From assembly GCF_030651625.1 (NCBI RefSeq), contig NZ_JAUSCF010000007.1, positions 1 to 50,536 on the forward strand: a DNA stretch of 50,536 bases, read 5' to 3'. Under the pieces are notes generated by a model. It saw only the letters and a program-made list of their open reading frames with translations. It was not told the DNA's origin and made no database searches. The stretch is from Hydrogenophaga sp. (GTDB lineage: Bacteria > Pseudomonadota > Gammaproteobacteria > Burkholderiales > Burkholderiaceae_C). Of this stretch, positions 17,596 through 26,095 are shown piece by piece (position 1 is the stretch's first letter; each line of letters starts with the position of its first letter). Position numbers and translations under genes: made by a program.

Positions 17596-17638
17596 GGATG
17601 AGGCCGGGCTGCCCGAAGTGAAACACAGCGAGCGCCCC

Positions 17639-18016
17639 ATGATCCACCGTCTCGCTGCCGAGCTGGTGCTGCTGATTCATTTCGTTTTTGTGCTGCTCGC
17701 GGTGCTGGGCGCGCTGGGCATTCTGATCGCGCCCGGCTGGGTCTGGGTTCACCTGCCCATCGTGATCTGGTCGGCGGTGGTCAATCTGGCCGGGTGGACC
17801 TGTCCGCTCACCCCCCTGGAAAACCGGCTCCGGGCCACATCGGGAGGCGTTGCCTACGCTGGGGGGTGCGTCCAACACTACCTGGGTCCGCTGGTGTACC
17901 CGATGGGCATGCCCCGGCGCATGGAGCGGATCGCCGGTGTCTCGATCCTGCTGTGGAACGGCTTGCTCTATGGAGGCATGTTCTGGTGGCGCCACCTGGG
18001 CACCGCCGGCGCTTGA
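17639..18016 (+). CDS. DUF2784 membrane protein
   Basis: A 125-residue inner-membrane protein with three hydrophobic segments (about residues 5-27, 34-50 and 97-116). The family motif WTCPLTPLEN follows the second segment. No function is known for DUF2784. The ATG at 17639 gives the family N-terminus (IHRLAAELVLLIHF). It follows the MORN gene by 43 bp and converges on the glutamate-synthase-like gene. Confidence 0.8.
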   Translation: MIHRLAAELVLLIHFVFVLLAVLGALGILIAPGWVWVHLPIVIWSAVVNLAGWTCPLTPLENRLRATSGGVAYAGGCVQHYLGPLVYPMGMPRRMERIAGVSILLWNGLLYGGMFWWRHLGTAGA

Positions 18017-18040
18017 ACCCGAATCCCAGCGCCGCGCAGT

Positions 18041-19660
18041 TCATTCCAGTCCGAAATGCCCGGCGCTGGATTTGTCCCAGTAGGTGGTGAACACCGCCTG
18101 TTGTCCTTCGGCCCCCAGCAGCAGCGAACCCGAAGGCACCTCGGGCAGCAGGTTGGCCAGCAGGCGCACCTCGTTCTGGTTCACGCGGCGCACGATGTGA
18201 TGGGCGCTGATCTCGCTCGGGTGGTGAAGGCCAGCGGCCTGAACCAGTTCCTTGAGCGCCTCCAGGGTCTGCTGGTGGAAGTTGAAGACGCGGGTGGTCT
18301 TGTCGGGCACCACCAGCGCCTGCTGGCGCACCGGGTCCTGGGTCGATACCCCGGTGGGACAGTTGCCGGTGTGGCAGGTCTGGGCCTGGATGCAGCCGAG
18401 CGCGAACATGAAGCCGCGTGCGCTGTTGCACCAGTCTGCGCCCACCGCCATGGCTCTGGCGATGTCGAAAGCGCTGACGATCTTGCCGGACGCGCCGATC
18501 TTGATGCGGTCGCGCAGGTTCACCCCCACCAGCGTGTTGTGCACCAGCCGCAACCCTTCCTGCAGCGGCGCGCCCACGTGGTCGGTGAATTCCAGCGGCG
18601 CGGCGCCGGTGCCACCCTCGGCGCCGTCGACCACGATGAAATCCGGTGTGATGCCGGTTTCCAGCATGGCTTTGACGATGGCGAACCACTCCCAGGGGTG
18701 GCCGATGCAGAGTTTGAACCCGGTCGGTTTGCCGCCCGAGAGTTCGCGCAGACGGGCGATGAATTGCAGCAGTTCGATCGGGCTGGCGAAGGCGCTGTGG
18801 GCAGCAGGTGACTCACAGTCCTTGCCCACAGCCACGCCGCGTGCGGCAGCAATTTCCAGTGTGACCTTGGGCCCGGGCAGCAGACCGCCATGACCCGGTT
18901 TGGCGCCCTGGCTGAGCTTGAGCTCGATCATCCTGACTTGCGGGTCTTGCGCATTGGCCCTGAAGCGGTCTTCGCTGAATCGCCCTTCGTCATCGCGGCA
19001 GCCGAAATAGCCCGAGCCGATTTCCCAGATCAGGTCGCCGCCGTGCAGGCGATGCCAGGCAGAGATCGATCCCTCACCCGTGTCGTGGGCGAAGCCGCCG
19101 CGCCGCGCACCTGCGTTGAGGGCCTGGATGGCGTTGGCCGAAAGGGCGCCAAAGCTCATGGCGGAGACGTTGAACACGCTGGCGTCGTAAGGTTGGGTGC
19201 AGGCCGGTCCGCCCACCAGTGTGCGGAAATCGTGTGAAGGCAGGTGGCTGGGTGCCAGCGAATGGTTGAGCCATTCGTGGCCGTTGGCGGTCTGGTCAAC
19301 CTGGGTGCCGAAGGGGCGCTTGTCGGTCTCGCCCTTCGCGCGGGCATAGGCCAGACTGCGCTGGCTGCGCGAAAAAGGTGTGGCCTCGTTGTCGGCCTCC
19401 AGAAAGTACTGCCGCATTTCGGGCCGGATTTTCTCGAGCATGAAGCGCAGATGACCGATCAGCGGGTAGTTGCGCAGCACCGAACTTCTGGTCTGCCTCA
19501 GGTCGCGCAAGCCCAGGATGGAGAGCGGGAGGAGCACCAGCAGATACGCTCCACCCACGCCAAACCCCACCCACGCGAACAGGCTGAGCAATGCACCCAC
19601 CACACACAGGGCCAGTGCGGTGTAACGAACGGGGTACAGGGCATTCAGACGGTCGAGCAT
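18041..19660 (-). CDS. FMN-binding glutamate-synthase-like protein
   Basis: A 539-residue protein. The N-terminus has two transmembrane segments (about residues 13-48). The rest is the FMN-binding synthase domain of glutamate synthase: SAMSFGALSANAIQALN, KPGHGGLLPGPKV, DGAEGGTGAAPLEFTDHVG, and the 3Fe-4S cysteine cluster CIQAQTCHTGNCPTGV. It lacks the amidotransferase and GXGXG domains of GltB, so it is not a complete GOGAT; the family's physiological substrate is not established. It diverges from the YecA-like gene. Confidence 0.87.
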   Translation of the reverse strand: MLDRLNALYPVRYTALALCVVGALLSLFAWVGFGVGGAYLLVLLPLSILGLRDLRQTRSSVLRNYPLIGHLRFMLEKIRPEMRQYFLEADNEATPFSRSQRSLAYARAKGETDKRPFGTQVDQTANGHEWLNHSLAPSHLPSHDFRTLVGGPACTQPYDASVFNVSAMSFGALSANAIQALNAGARRGGFAHDTGEGSISAWHRLHGGDLIWEIGSGYFGCRDDEGRFSEDRFRANAQDPQVRMIELKLSQGAKPGHGGLLPGPKVTLEIAAARGVAVGKDCESPAAHSAFASPIELLQFIARLRELSGGKPTGFKLCIGHPWEWFAIVKAMLETGITPDFIVVDGAEGGTGAAPLEFTDHVGAPLQEGLRLVHNTLVGVNLRDRIKIGASGKIVSAFDIARAMAVGADWCNSARGFMFALGCIQAQTCHTGNCPTGVSTQDPVRQQALVVPDKTTRVFNFHQQTLEALKELVQAAGLHHPSEISAHHIVRRVNQNEVRLLANLLPEVPSGSLLLGAEGQQAVFTTYWDKSSAGHFGLE

Positions 19661-19726
19661 GCGGGCTTTCAGAAAGAGAGAGGGCTACACTGGCGGGCAT
19701 CATAGAACCCTGCTCCCTGTATCGAG

Positions 19727-20521
19727 ATGAACATCCCTCCCACGCCCGCCGATCTGAACGCGCCCTTGACATCCGACGACTTCGAAGCCCTCGAAGACAT
19801 ACTGGACGATCTGCGCACACGTGGCGAAGATGTGCCGCAATGGGAGTTCTGCGAGGGCGCGATCGCGGCCCTGCTGTGCACGCGGCGGCTGATCATGCCC
19901 AGCGAGTACTTCCCCGTGCTGCTGGGTACGGGCGACGATGGCGACAACCAGTTTCAGGACGAAGAACAGTTCACCCGATTCGTGACGCTGTGGACGCGTC
20001 GCTGGAACGAAGTGGCACAGGCGCTGGGGTCCGATGTGGAGACGCTGGAAGACGAGCGCACCTACGAACCCGAGGTGATGGACGTGCGCGGCGCGGTGGC
20101 CAGCCTGCCCGACGACGCTAGGGCCGAGATCGGAGATCAGGAACTGCCGGCTTTTGCGCAGGTGTGGGCGCTGGGCTTCATGTTCGTGGTGGAGAACTGG
20201 CCCGAGGAATGGGCACCTCCGCGAGACAAGGAAGCCGCCACCGTGCTCAACGAGGCGCTTGGCAGCATCGTGTCGCTGACCGAAGACGACACAGCGCCTC
20301 CCACGGTTTCCATGCACACCGAAGATGGACCCCCGAGCGTGAGCGATGCGCGACTCAACGACTTTGGCGCCGCCATCTGGGCGGTGTACGACCTGCGCGA
20401 GCTGTGGCAGAGCATCGGGCCGCGCGTGGAGACCGTGCGCAAGGCCGAAACACCCGGACGCAACGATCCGTGCTGGTGTGGTAGCGGGAAGAAGTACAAG
20501 AAGTGTCACGGTCTGAACTGA
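19727..20521 (+). CDS. YecA/UPF0149-family protein with SEC-C zinc motif
   Basis: A 264-residue acidic protein. The N-terminal UPF0149 (YgfB/YecA-like) domain spans about residues 15-200, with a 'WEFCEGAIAALLC' helix and 'WALGFMFVVENWPEEW'. A C-terminal SEC-C motif, GRNDPCWCGSGKKYKKCHG, binds zinc. YecA-type proteins with this motif associate with the ribosome or SecA in other bacteria; the role here is inference. A -10-like TACACT lies at 19685-19690. Confidence 0.85.
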   Translation: MNIPPTPADLNAPLTSDDFEALEDILDDLRTRGEDVPQWEFCEGAIAALLCTRRLIMPSEYFPVLLGTGDDGDNQFQDEEQFTRFVTLWTRRWNEVAQALGSDVETLEDERTYEPEVMDVRGAVASLPDDARAEIGDQELPAFAQVWALGFMFVVENWPEEWAPPRDKEAATVLNEALGSIVSLTEDDTAPPTVSMHTEDGPPSVSDARLNDFGAAIWAVYDLRELWQSIGPRVETVRKAETPGRNDPCWCGSGKKYKKCHGLN

Positions 20522-20572
20522 CCGCGCAACAGTTCGTTGGCATGCGCCATGTGCCGCGCGCCGGCCGGTTTC

Positions 20573-21085
20573 TTAGCCGCGCTGCAACGTGCGCAGGGTT
20601 TCCAGTACGCGGATCCGGCTGCGTTCGAAGTCGGTGTTGAGCAGCGTGCTGGCCAGGTCCATGCGGCCACTGCGTGCATGCAGCAAAGCCTGGCTTGCCA
20701 GTTCGTGCAGACGTTCGTGCTCGCGTCGAAGCTCTGCAAACATGTCGTGGTGACCAATGATTTGTTCAGCGGCGCGTGCCAGCCACTGACCCAGGCCGCT
20801 TTCATGCGCGTCGGGCAGATGGGCCTCGGTTTCGGTGAGCAGGCTGTTGGCGCGGTGCAGGCGCTCATTGAACACCACACACCATTCCAGATGGTGCACC
20901 AGGGCACGCTGAATGTCGAGCTTCGCGATGTCTTGCGCCAGCAGTTCTTCGGGGTCCTGTGCCGACAGCGACGAAGAACGGTCCTGCTCCGAATGGCGCG
21001 AGGAGGCCGCACCACTCTGGCCATCGGCGCTGAGACGGTTCGACTTCGGCCTGAGCAGGCGTTTGAACAAGTTCTGGATCTTCAT
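20573..21085 (-). CDS. CZB-like (chemoreceptor zinc-binding-like) protein
   Basis: A 170-residue soluble protein. Residues 1-55 are basic and then Ser/Gln-rich; residues 56-170 are helical and resemble the CZB domain: His64/65 in the first helix (ALVHHLEW), an LGQW motif at 98-101 and HxxxH at 123-127. In a canonical CZB the residue just before xLGxW is a zinc-binding Cys; here it is Ser97. It may therefore bind zinc weakly or not at all. No receptor or cyclase domain is attached. Confidence 0.55.
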   Translation of the reverse strand: MKIQNLFKRLLRPKSNRLSADGQSGAASSRHSEQDRSSSLSAQDPEELLAQDIAKLDIQRALVHHLEWCVVFNERLHRANSLLTETEAHLPDAHESGLGQWLARAAEQIIGHHDMFAELRREHERLHELASQALLHARSGRMDLASTLLNTDFERSRIRVLETLRTLQRG

Positions 21086-21303
21086 CTCGACAAAGTCCCT
21101 GCAGGGGGGCTGCCAAGCGCAGCAGAGCGTTGCAATGCATGGCGCATGACCAATGCGGGTGAGCGTAACAAAAGGAGGTGGCTCTGGAGCCAGCGTTGAG
21201 CCAGGGATGGCTCGCGCGTGACCCTGTGCACGCGGGTGACTCCCCCAAATGGGGTAAGAGCCGGCATGGGTTGGTGACAAGCGACAGGTCGGACCGCCTG
21301 GAC

Positions 21304-21963
21304 TCACAATGCGAAGGGGCCGCCTTTATCGATGGCGCGCTGGTAGGCCGGGCGGCCATGGATGCGCTTGAGCCACTCCATCAGGCAAGGTCGACTGGTA
21401 TCCAGGCCTGCCCGTGCGGCGGCGGCTTCGACCGGAAAGCTCATCTGCACGTCGGCCGCGCTGAACCGGTCGCCAGCAAACCAGGGCGATGTTTTCAGTT
21501 CACCTTCCAGGAAATTCAGATGCTGTGTGAGGTTGGGCGTGATGAAAGTGCGCTTGACCGTGGCCGAGATCGCCTTGGCCACCGGGCGCACGATCAATGG
21601 CGCCTTTTCCACCTTGTCGAACACCAGCTTTAACAGCAGCGGTGGCATGAGTGAGCCTTCGGCGTAGTGCATCCAGTAGCGGTATCGCAGGTGCTCGGGC
21701 GTGCCGGGCGCGGGCGAGTAGCGGCCTTCGCCGTAGCGTTCGACCAGGTACTCGAGGATGGCACCCGACTCGGCCAGCGTGGCGATTCCATCGGTCAACA
21801 CTGGCGACTTGCCCAGGGGATGCACTTTGCGCAGCTCAGCCGGCGCCAGCATGGTTTTGGGGTCCCGCTCGTAGCGCTGGATTTCGTAGGGCACCCCCAG
21901 TTCTTCGAGCATCCAGAGCACGCGCTGTGAACGGGAGTTGTTGAGGTGGTGAACGGTGAGCAT
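21304..21963 (-). CDS. Glutathione S-transferase family protein
   Basis: A 219-residue cytosolic GST. The N-terminal thioredoxin fold (residues 1-78) has SRSQRVLWMLEELGVPYE, cis-Pro in GKSPVLTDG and the glutathione-binding ESGAILEYL. The C-terminal helical domain follows and includes WFAGDRFSAADVQMSFP. It resembles bacterial 'GST family, YfcG/Ure2-distant' proteins with Ser as the likely catalytic residue near position 10. The substrate is unknown. It lies downstream of the dehalogenase on the same strand, with a three-hairpin repeat between. Confidence 0.87.
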   Translation of the reverse strand: MLTVHHLNNSRSQRVLWMLEELGVPYEIQRYERDPKTMLAPAELRKVHPLGKSPVLTDGIATLAESGAILEYLVERYGEGRYSPAPGTPEHLRYRYWMHYAEGSLMPPLLLKLVFDKVEKAPLIVRPVAKAISATVKRTFITPNLTQHLNFLEGELKTSPWFAGDRFSAADVQMSFPVEAAAARAGLDTSRPCLMEWLKRIHGRPAYQRAIDKGGPFAL

Positions 21964-22079
21964 GGTGACTTTCAGTGGCAGAAAAAACAGACAGGAACAA
22001 CGAGCAGAAGCGTATTCACCCCAGTTGTTCCAACGCGCAGCGCGCGACCCAAGACGCATGAAACGGTCCCATCCAGAGG

Positions 22080-22173
22080 CACCGCCGGGACGCCCTTCGA
22101 CAAGCCCAGGCCGGACGGCCCGTGCCGCCCTCTTGAGGGGGTGACGCGAAGCGGAGCGGGGGTGTTTCGGGTT
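22080..22173 (-). repeat. Three-hairpin intergenic repeat, copy 2
   Basis: This copy lies directly after the dehalogenase stop codon, in that gene's orientation. The head reads cccccgctccgcttcgcgtc, followed by the cccctcaagaggg hairpin. Confidence 0.8.
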
Positions 22174-23100
22174 TCATTGCATGAACGCACGCAGCGCATC
22201 GGCGGTGGCCTCTGGCAATTCCTCCGGAATGAAATGACCGGCGGGCAGCGCATGTCCGGTCACGAGAGCGCTGCAGCGAGCCCGCCACAAGGCCAGCGGA
22301 TCGAAGAGCCGGTGCACCACGCCACGCTCGCCCCACAGTACCAGGGTGTCGCAGGCGATGCTCTCGCCCTGGCTGCGGCTGGCGCGGTCGTGTTCGAGGT
22401 CGATGCCGGCGCTGGCGCGGTAGTCCTCGCAGGCGCTGTGGATGGATTCGGCACGGCAGAAGCAGCGCTCGTACTCGGCCAGGGCCTGCGGCTCGATGTG
22501 GGGGAGTCGTACCGCCGCGACGCTGTCGGCTGCCGGTGCCGTGCCCCAGCCACCGAGCTTGGTGTAGAGGTAGGCGCGCGCGTTGCCGCCGATCATGAGC
22601 TCGGGCAGCGGCGCGGGCTGGATCAGGTGGAACCAGTGGTAGTAGGCGCGGGCGAAGGCCATGTCGGTGCGCTCATACATGTCCAGCGTGGGTGCAATGT
22701 CGATCAGGCACAGCTTGCGCACGCGTGTGGGGTGGTCCAGCGCGAGCCGGTGCGCCACGCGGCCGCCCCGGTCGTGGCCGCAGAGAAAAAAGGCGTCAAT
22801 GCCCAGCGCGTTGGCGACCTCGATCACGTCTTGCGCCATGGCGCGCTTGCTGTAGTTGCTGTGGTCTGGCAGCCCCTTGGCGTGCGAAGAATCACCGTAG
22901 CCGCGCAGATCGGGCAGCACCAGCCGGTAATCAGCCGCCAGCAGGCGTGCCACCCGGTGCCACATCACATGGGTCTGCGGGAAACCGTGCAACAGGACCA
23001 ATGGCGGGCCGTCGATCCGGCCGCCCACCCGCACCGTGGTCTGCTCGCCGGCGGTCAGTACGGTGAGCTGTTCGAATCCATCAAACCAGTCTGTGTCCAT
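22174..23100 (-). CDS. Fluoroacetate/haloacetate dehalogenase-like alpha/beta hydrolase
   Basis: A 308-residue alpha/beta hydrolase with the residues that define fluoroacetate dehalogenases: nucleophile Asp110 followed by Arg111 and Arg114 in GHDRGGRVAHR, acid Asp134 in LIDIAPT, the halide-site pair His155-Trp156 in YYHWF, Trp185 and the general base His289 in LPAGHF. The substrate tyrosine could not be placed with confidence. The reaction would replace the halogen of a haloacetate by hydroxyl, giving glycolate. Epoxide hydrolase is an alternative within the superfamily but lacks this Arg/His-Trp set. Confidence 0.8.
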   Translation of the reverse strand: MDTDWFDGFEQLTVLTAGEQTTVRVGGRIDGPPLVLLHGFPQTHVMWHRVARLLAADYRLVLPDLRGYGDSSHAKGLPDHSNYSKRAMAQDVIEVANALGIDAFFLCGHDRGGRVAHRLALDHPTRVRKLCLIDIAPTLDMYERTDMAFARAYYHWFHLIQPAPLPELMIGGNARAYLYTKLGGWGTAPAADSVAAVRLPHIEPQALAEYERCFCRAESIHSACEDYRASAGIDLEHDRASRSQGESIACDTLVLWGERGVVHRLFDPLALWRARCSALVTGHALPAGHFIPEELPEATADALRAFMQ

Positions 23101-23142
23101 GGGGGTTGTGCTCCTGCTGCGCAGAGGGGTGAGGTAGGGGTT

Positions 23143-24033
23143 TCAGGTCAGCGCCTGTGGCAGGGCCTGGGCCAGGAAGTCCCAGACTTGACGAATGCGC
23201 GGGTTGCTTCGAATTTCGCGGTGCACCGCCAGCCACATGGGCAGCGGGGGTATGGACAACAGGGGCAGCAACGGCACCAGGTCCGGATTCAGACGCGCCG
23301 CGTAGCGCGGGAGAAAGCCCACCCCCAGACCCGCACCCACGGCGGCATGGTAGGCGTTGAGGTCGTCGGTGCGCACGGCGAAGTCTTCTCGCTTGATCGA
23401 AAAACCCATGTCGGCAAAGCCGCGAACGATATCGGTGTTGCGGTCGTTGCCGATCAGGTCGTGTGTCAGCAGATCTGCGGGCGCACGCGGCGTGCCCCGG
23501 CGGCGCAGGTAGTCGCGATGGGCATAGGTGCCGATGGCGACCTGGCCGATGCGTTTACACACGAGAGAAGCCTGGTCGGGCCGCACCATGCGCAGTGCAA
23601 TGTCGGCCTCGCGTTGCAGCAGGTTGCTCACTGCATTGCTGGACACGAGGTCGATCTGGATGTCGGGCAAGGCGAGCCGCATCTGGAGCAGCACGGGCGG
23701 CAACAGCACACAGGTCACCGGCTGGCTGGCGCTGATGCGCACCGTCCCGCCCCCGTCATTCTGAGCACCGGAAGCCTGGCGCGCGAGCTGATCGGCGGCG
23801 CTCGCCATGGCGCGTGCGGCGTCGGCCAGGCGCTGCGCATGCAGGGTGGGCTCCAGCCCCCGCCCCGTGCGCTCGAACAGCACCACGCCCAGCTGGGATT
23901 CCAGCTCGCCGATGTGGCGCCCCACCGTGGGTTGCGTGGTTCCCAGCGAGCGTGCCGCGGCCATCAGACTGCCCCGGTCAAGCGCAGCGAGAAAGGATCG
24001 GATGAGCGTCCAGTTGAAATCACTGGTATTCAT
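23143..24033 (-). CDS. LysR-family transcriptional regulator
   Basis: A 296-residue LysR-type regulator. The winged helix is at residues 1-65 (FLAALDRGSLMAAARSLGTTQPTVGRHIGELES). The effector-binding domain runs from about residue 92. It diverges from the Tat-exported nitroreductase-like gene with 101 bp between start codons, so it probably controls that gene. The dehalogenase is encoded 42 bp downstream on the same strand and may be co-transcribed with it. Confidence 0.87.
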   Translation of the reverse strand: MNTSDFNWTLIRSFLAALDRGSLMAAARSLGTTQPTVGRHIGELESQLGVVLFERTGRGLEPTLHAQRLADAARAMASAADQLARQASGAQNDGGGTVRISASQPVTCVLLPPVLLQMRLALPDIQIDLVSSNAVSNLLQREADIALRMVRPDQASLVCKRIGQVAIGTYAHRDYLRRRGTPRAPADLLTHDLIGNDRNTDIVRGFADMGFSIKREDFAVRTDDLNAYHAAVGAGLGVGFLPRYAARLNPDLVPLLPLLSIPPLPMWLAVHREIRSNPRIRQVWDFLAQALPQALT

Positions 24034-24134
24034 TCGTGCATGGCTGGTGTTCGAATATGAGCTATTGTGTATGACGCGAGGGCTTTCGACAATGCGTGCC
24101 ATGGCACCGGTGGTCGGTGCCGAAGGAGTTCACC

Positions 24135-25295
24135 ATGCAACGCAGACAGTTCATTCGCCTCGCCGGCGGAGGCGCCATTGCCGCAGCCACCGCCACCACC
24201 CTGGTCGGCTGCAGCAGCGCGCTGCCACCCGAAGCCATCGTCGCCTGGAACGGGCCAGGTATTGAGTCCGACCCGCGCCGCTGGGTGCTTGGCCACGCCA
24301 TCCTGGCGCCACATTCCCACAACCTGCAGAGCTGGCTGGTGGACCTGTCGGTGCCTGATGTGATCACCCTTTACATTGACCGCACCCGCCTGTTGCCAGA
24401 GACCGATCCGTTCTCGCGCCAGATGATGATGAGCCAGGGCACCTTCCTGGAGCTGCTGGACCTGGCCGCACGGGAAAAAGGCCTGCGCGCCGAGATAACG
24501 CCATTTCCGCAAGGCGTGTTCGGGCCGACCGCGGTGGACGGACGACCCACGGCACAGATCCGACTGGCACCCGATGCGGGCGTGACGCGAGACCCCTTGT
24601 TCCAGCAGGTATTCCACCGACGCACCAACCGCGAAGCTTACGAATCCCGCGAGCCAGCGCCTGAAGCGCTGACGGCCATCGCAGCCAGCACATCTCCGAC
24701 GCGCATGCGCACCGGCTTCGTGCTGGCGTCGCAGACAGACGCCATCGCCGAGCACCGGCGCATCGCCAAGGAAGCCTGGCGCATCGAGCTGGTGACACCG
24801 CGCACGGTGATGGAATCGATCCATGTGTTGCGCGTGGGACCCAAGGAAATCGCACAGCACCGTGACGGCATCTCGCTCAACGAACCGCTGGTTCGTGCAC
24901 TGGCCGCCGTGGGCCTGTTCGACCGCAGCAAGCCGCCGGGCCCCGACGATTCGGCCACCCGCATGCAGATCGACGATTTCAACCCCAAGATCGACACCAC
25001 CCCCGCGTTCTACTGGCTGGTGACCGAAGGCAACGACCGCGCCACCCAGATCGAAGCCGGCCGCGCCTGGGCCCGCGCCCAACTCGCTGCCACGGCACAA
25101 GGCCTGTCGATGCAGCCGATCTCACAGGCCCTGCAGGAATATCCCGAACAGGCCAGGCTTTATCGTGAAATACATGAACTGGTGGGTGCGCCGCCGCCAC
25201 GCTTCACGGTGCAGATGTGGGCCCGGTTGGGGCACGCACCAGTGATTGGGCCGTCGCCCCGGCGGGGGGTGGATGCGCATGTCATGCGGGCCTGA
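24135..25295 (+). CDS. Tat-exported nitroreductase-like protein
   Basis: A 386-residue protein that starts with a Tat signal (QRRQFIRLAGG) followed by an alanine-rich hydrophobic stretch and LVGCSS, which may be a lipobox. The body resembles the Acg/nitroreductase group: LAPHSHNLQSWLVD near residue 57 corresponds to the FMN-contacting 'PSSHNTQPW' segment. The usual role is FMN-dependent oxidoreduction; the substrate is unknown. AAGGAG at 24123-24128 fixes the start. It diverges from the LysR gene. Confidence 0.75.
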   Translation: MQRRQFIRLAGGGAIAAATATTLVGCSSALPPEAIVAWNGPGIESDPRRWVLGHAILAPHSHNLQSWLVDLSVPDVITLYIDRTRLLPETDPFSRQMMMSQGTFLELLDLAAREKGLRAEITPFPQGVFGPTAVDGRPTAQIRLAPDAGVTRDPLFQQVFHRRTNREAYESREPAPEALTAIAASTSPTRMRTGFVLASQTDAIAEHRRIAKEAWRIELVTPRTVMESIHVLRVGPKEIAQHRDGISLNEPLVRALAAVGLFDRSKPPGPDDSATRMQIDDFNPKIDTTPAFYWLVTEGNDRATQIEAGRAWARAQLAATAQGLSMQPISQALQEYPEQARLYREIHELVGAPPPRFTVQMWARLGHAPVIGPSPRRGVDAHVMRA

Positions 25296-25354
25296 ACCTC
25301 AGTTGTATGTCCTGGAAAAAAGGGAAGTATTTCGGCGCGATGTGTCTGAGTCCA

Positions 25355-25433
25355 GAGATACCGTGGAACCGGCTTCGCCGGGCCACAGGTATCGCCCCCT
25401 TGAGGGGGTGGCGCGAAGCGACGCGGGGGTGCT
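25355..25433 (-). repeat. Three-hairpin intergenic repeat, copy 3
   Basis: This copy lies directly after the stop of the next GST gene, in that gene's orientation. Head, cccctcaaggggg hairpin and ggcccggcgaagccgg hairpin are all present. Confidence 0.88.
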
Positions 25434-26078
25434 TCACTGCTTGAATACGTTGAGTTGCAGGCGCTCGCGCTCGATGGCCCGCGCCACCGCAGGCAACGCG
25501 GCAAAGCGCTGCACCAGCCCCCAGGTGGCGGGCAAGGTGGTGGGGTCGATGCCGGCGTAGCCCCCCCAGCGCAACAGCGTGAGTGCGTAAGCGTCTAGCG
25601 CGCCGGGGCGCTCACCCACCATCCAGGGCGCGGCTTTCTCGGCCATGGCCTCGATTTCTTCCAGCATTTCGCGGTAGCGGAGCACCGCAAACGCGCGAAT
25701 GGCCTTCTGGGCCTCTGCATCGTCGGTGAACTTCTCCGGCATGAACACGTGGGTGAAGGTGGGGTGCACCGAGTTGTTCATCCACACCAGTTTTTGCAGC
25801 GCGCGGGAACGCGCCACGCCGGCCGGCGGCAGGATGCCCGCCAAGGGCATTTTTTCGTCCAGATACAGCAGGATGGCGACGATCTGGGTGATCACCTCGC
25901 CGTCGTCCACCAGCACGGGGACCTGACCACGGGGATTCAGGGCAAGGTACTCGGGGTTGCGCTGCTCACCCTTGTGCAGCTTGACCATGGCAGGCTCGAA
26001 CGCCACGTCCGCCATTTCAAGCATGGCGTGGGGTACGAACGAACAGGCGCCGGGGGCGAAGAACAATTTCAGGCTCAT
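25434..26078 (-). CDS. Glutathione S-transferase family protein
   Basis: A 214-residue GST of the beta-class-like bacterial type: KLFFAPGACSFVPHAMLEM at the N-terminus, with a Cys at about position 12 typical of beta-class enzymes, then NPRGQVPVLVDDG and ITQIVAILLYL in the glutathione site. The C-terminal helical domain is complete. GGAG lies upstream of the ATG. It follows topB by 17 bp on the same strand and is probably expressed with it, though no functional link is apparent. Confidence 0.87.
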   Translation of the reverse strand: MSLKLFFAPGACSFVPHAMLEMADVAFEPAMVKLHKGEQRNPEYLALNPRGQVPVLVDDGEVITQIVAILLYLDEKMPLAGILPPAGVARSRALQKLVWMNNSVHPTFTHVFMPEKFTDDAEAQKAIRAFAVLRYREMLEEIEAMAEKAAPWMVGERPGALDAYALTLLRWGGYAGIDPTTLPATWGLVQRFAALPAVARAIERERLQLNVFKQ

Positions 26079-26095
26079 GAGTTTGTCTCCAGAAG

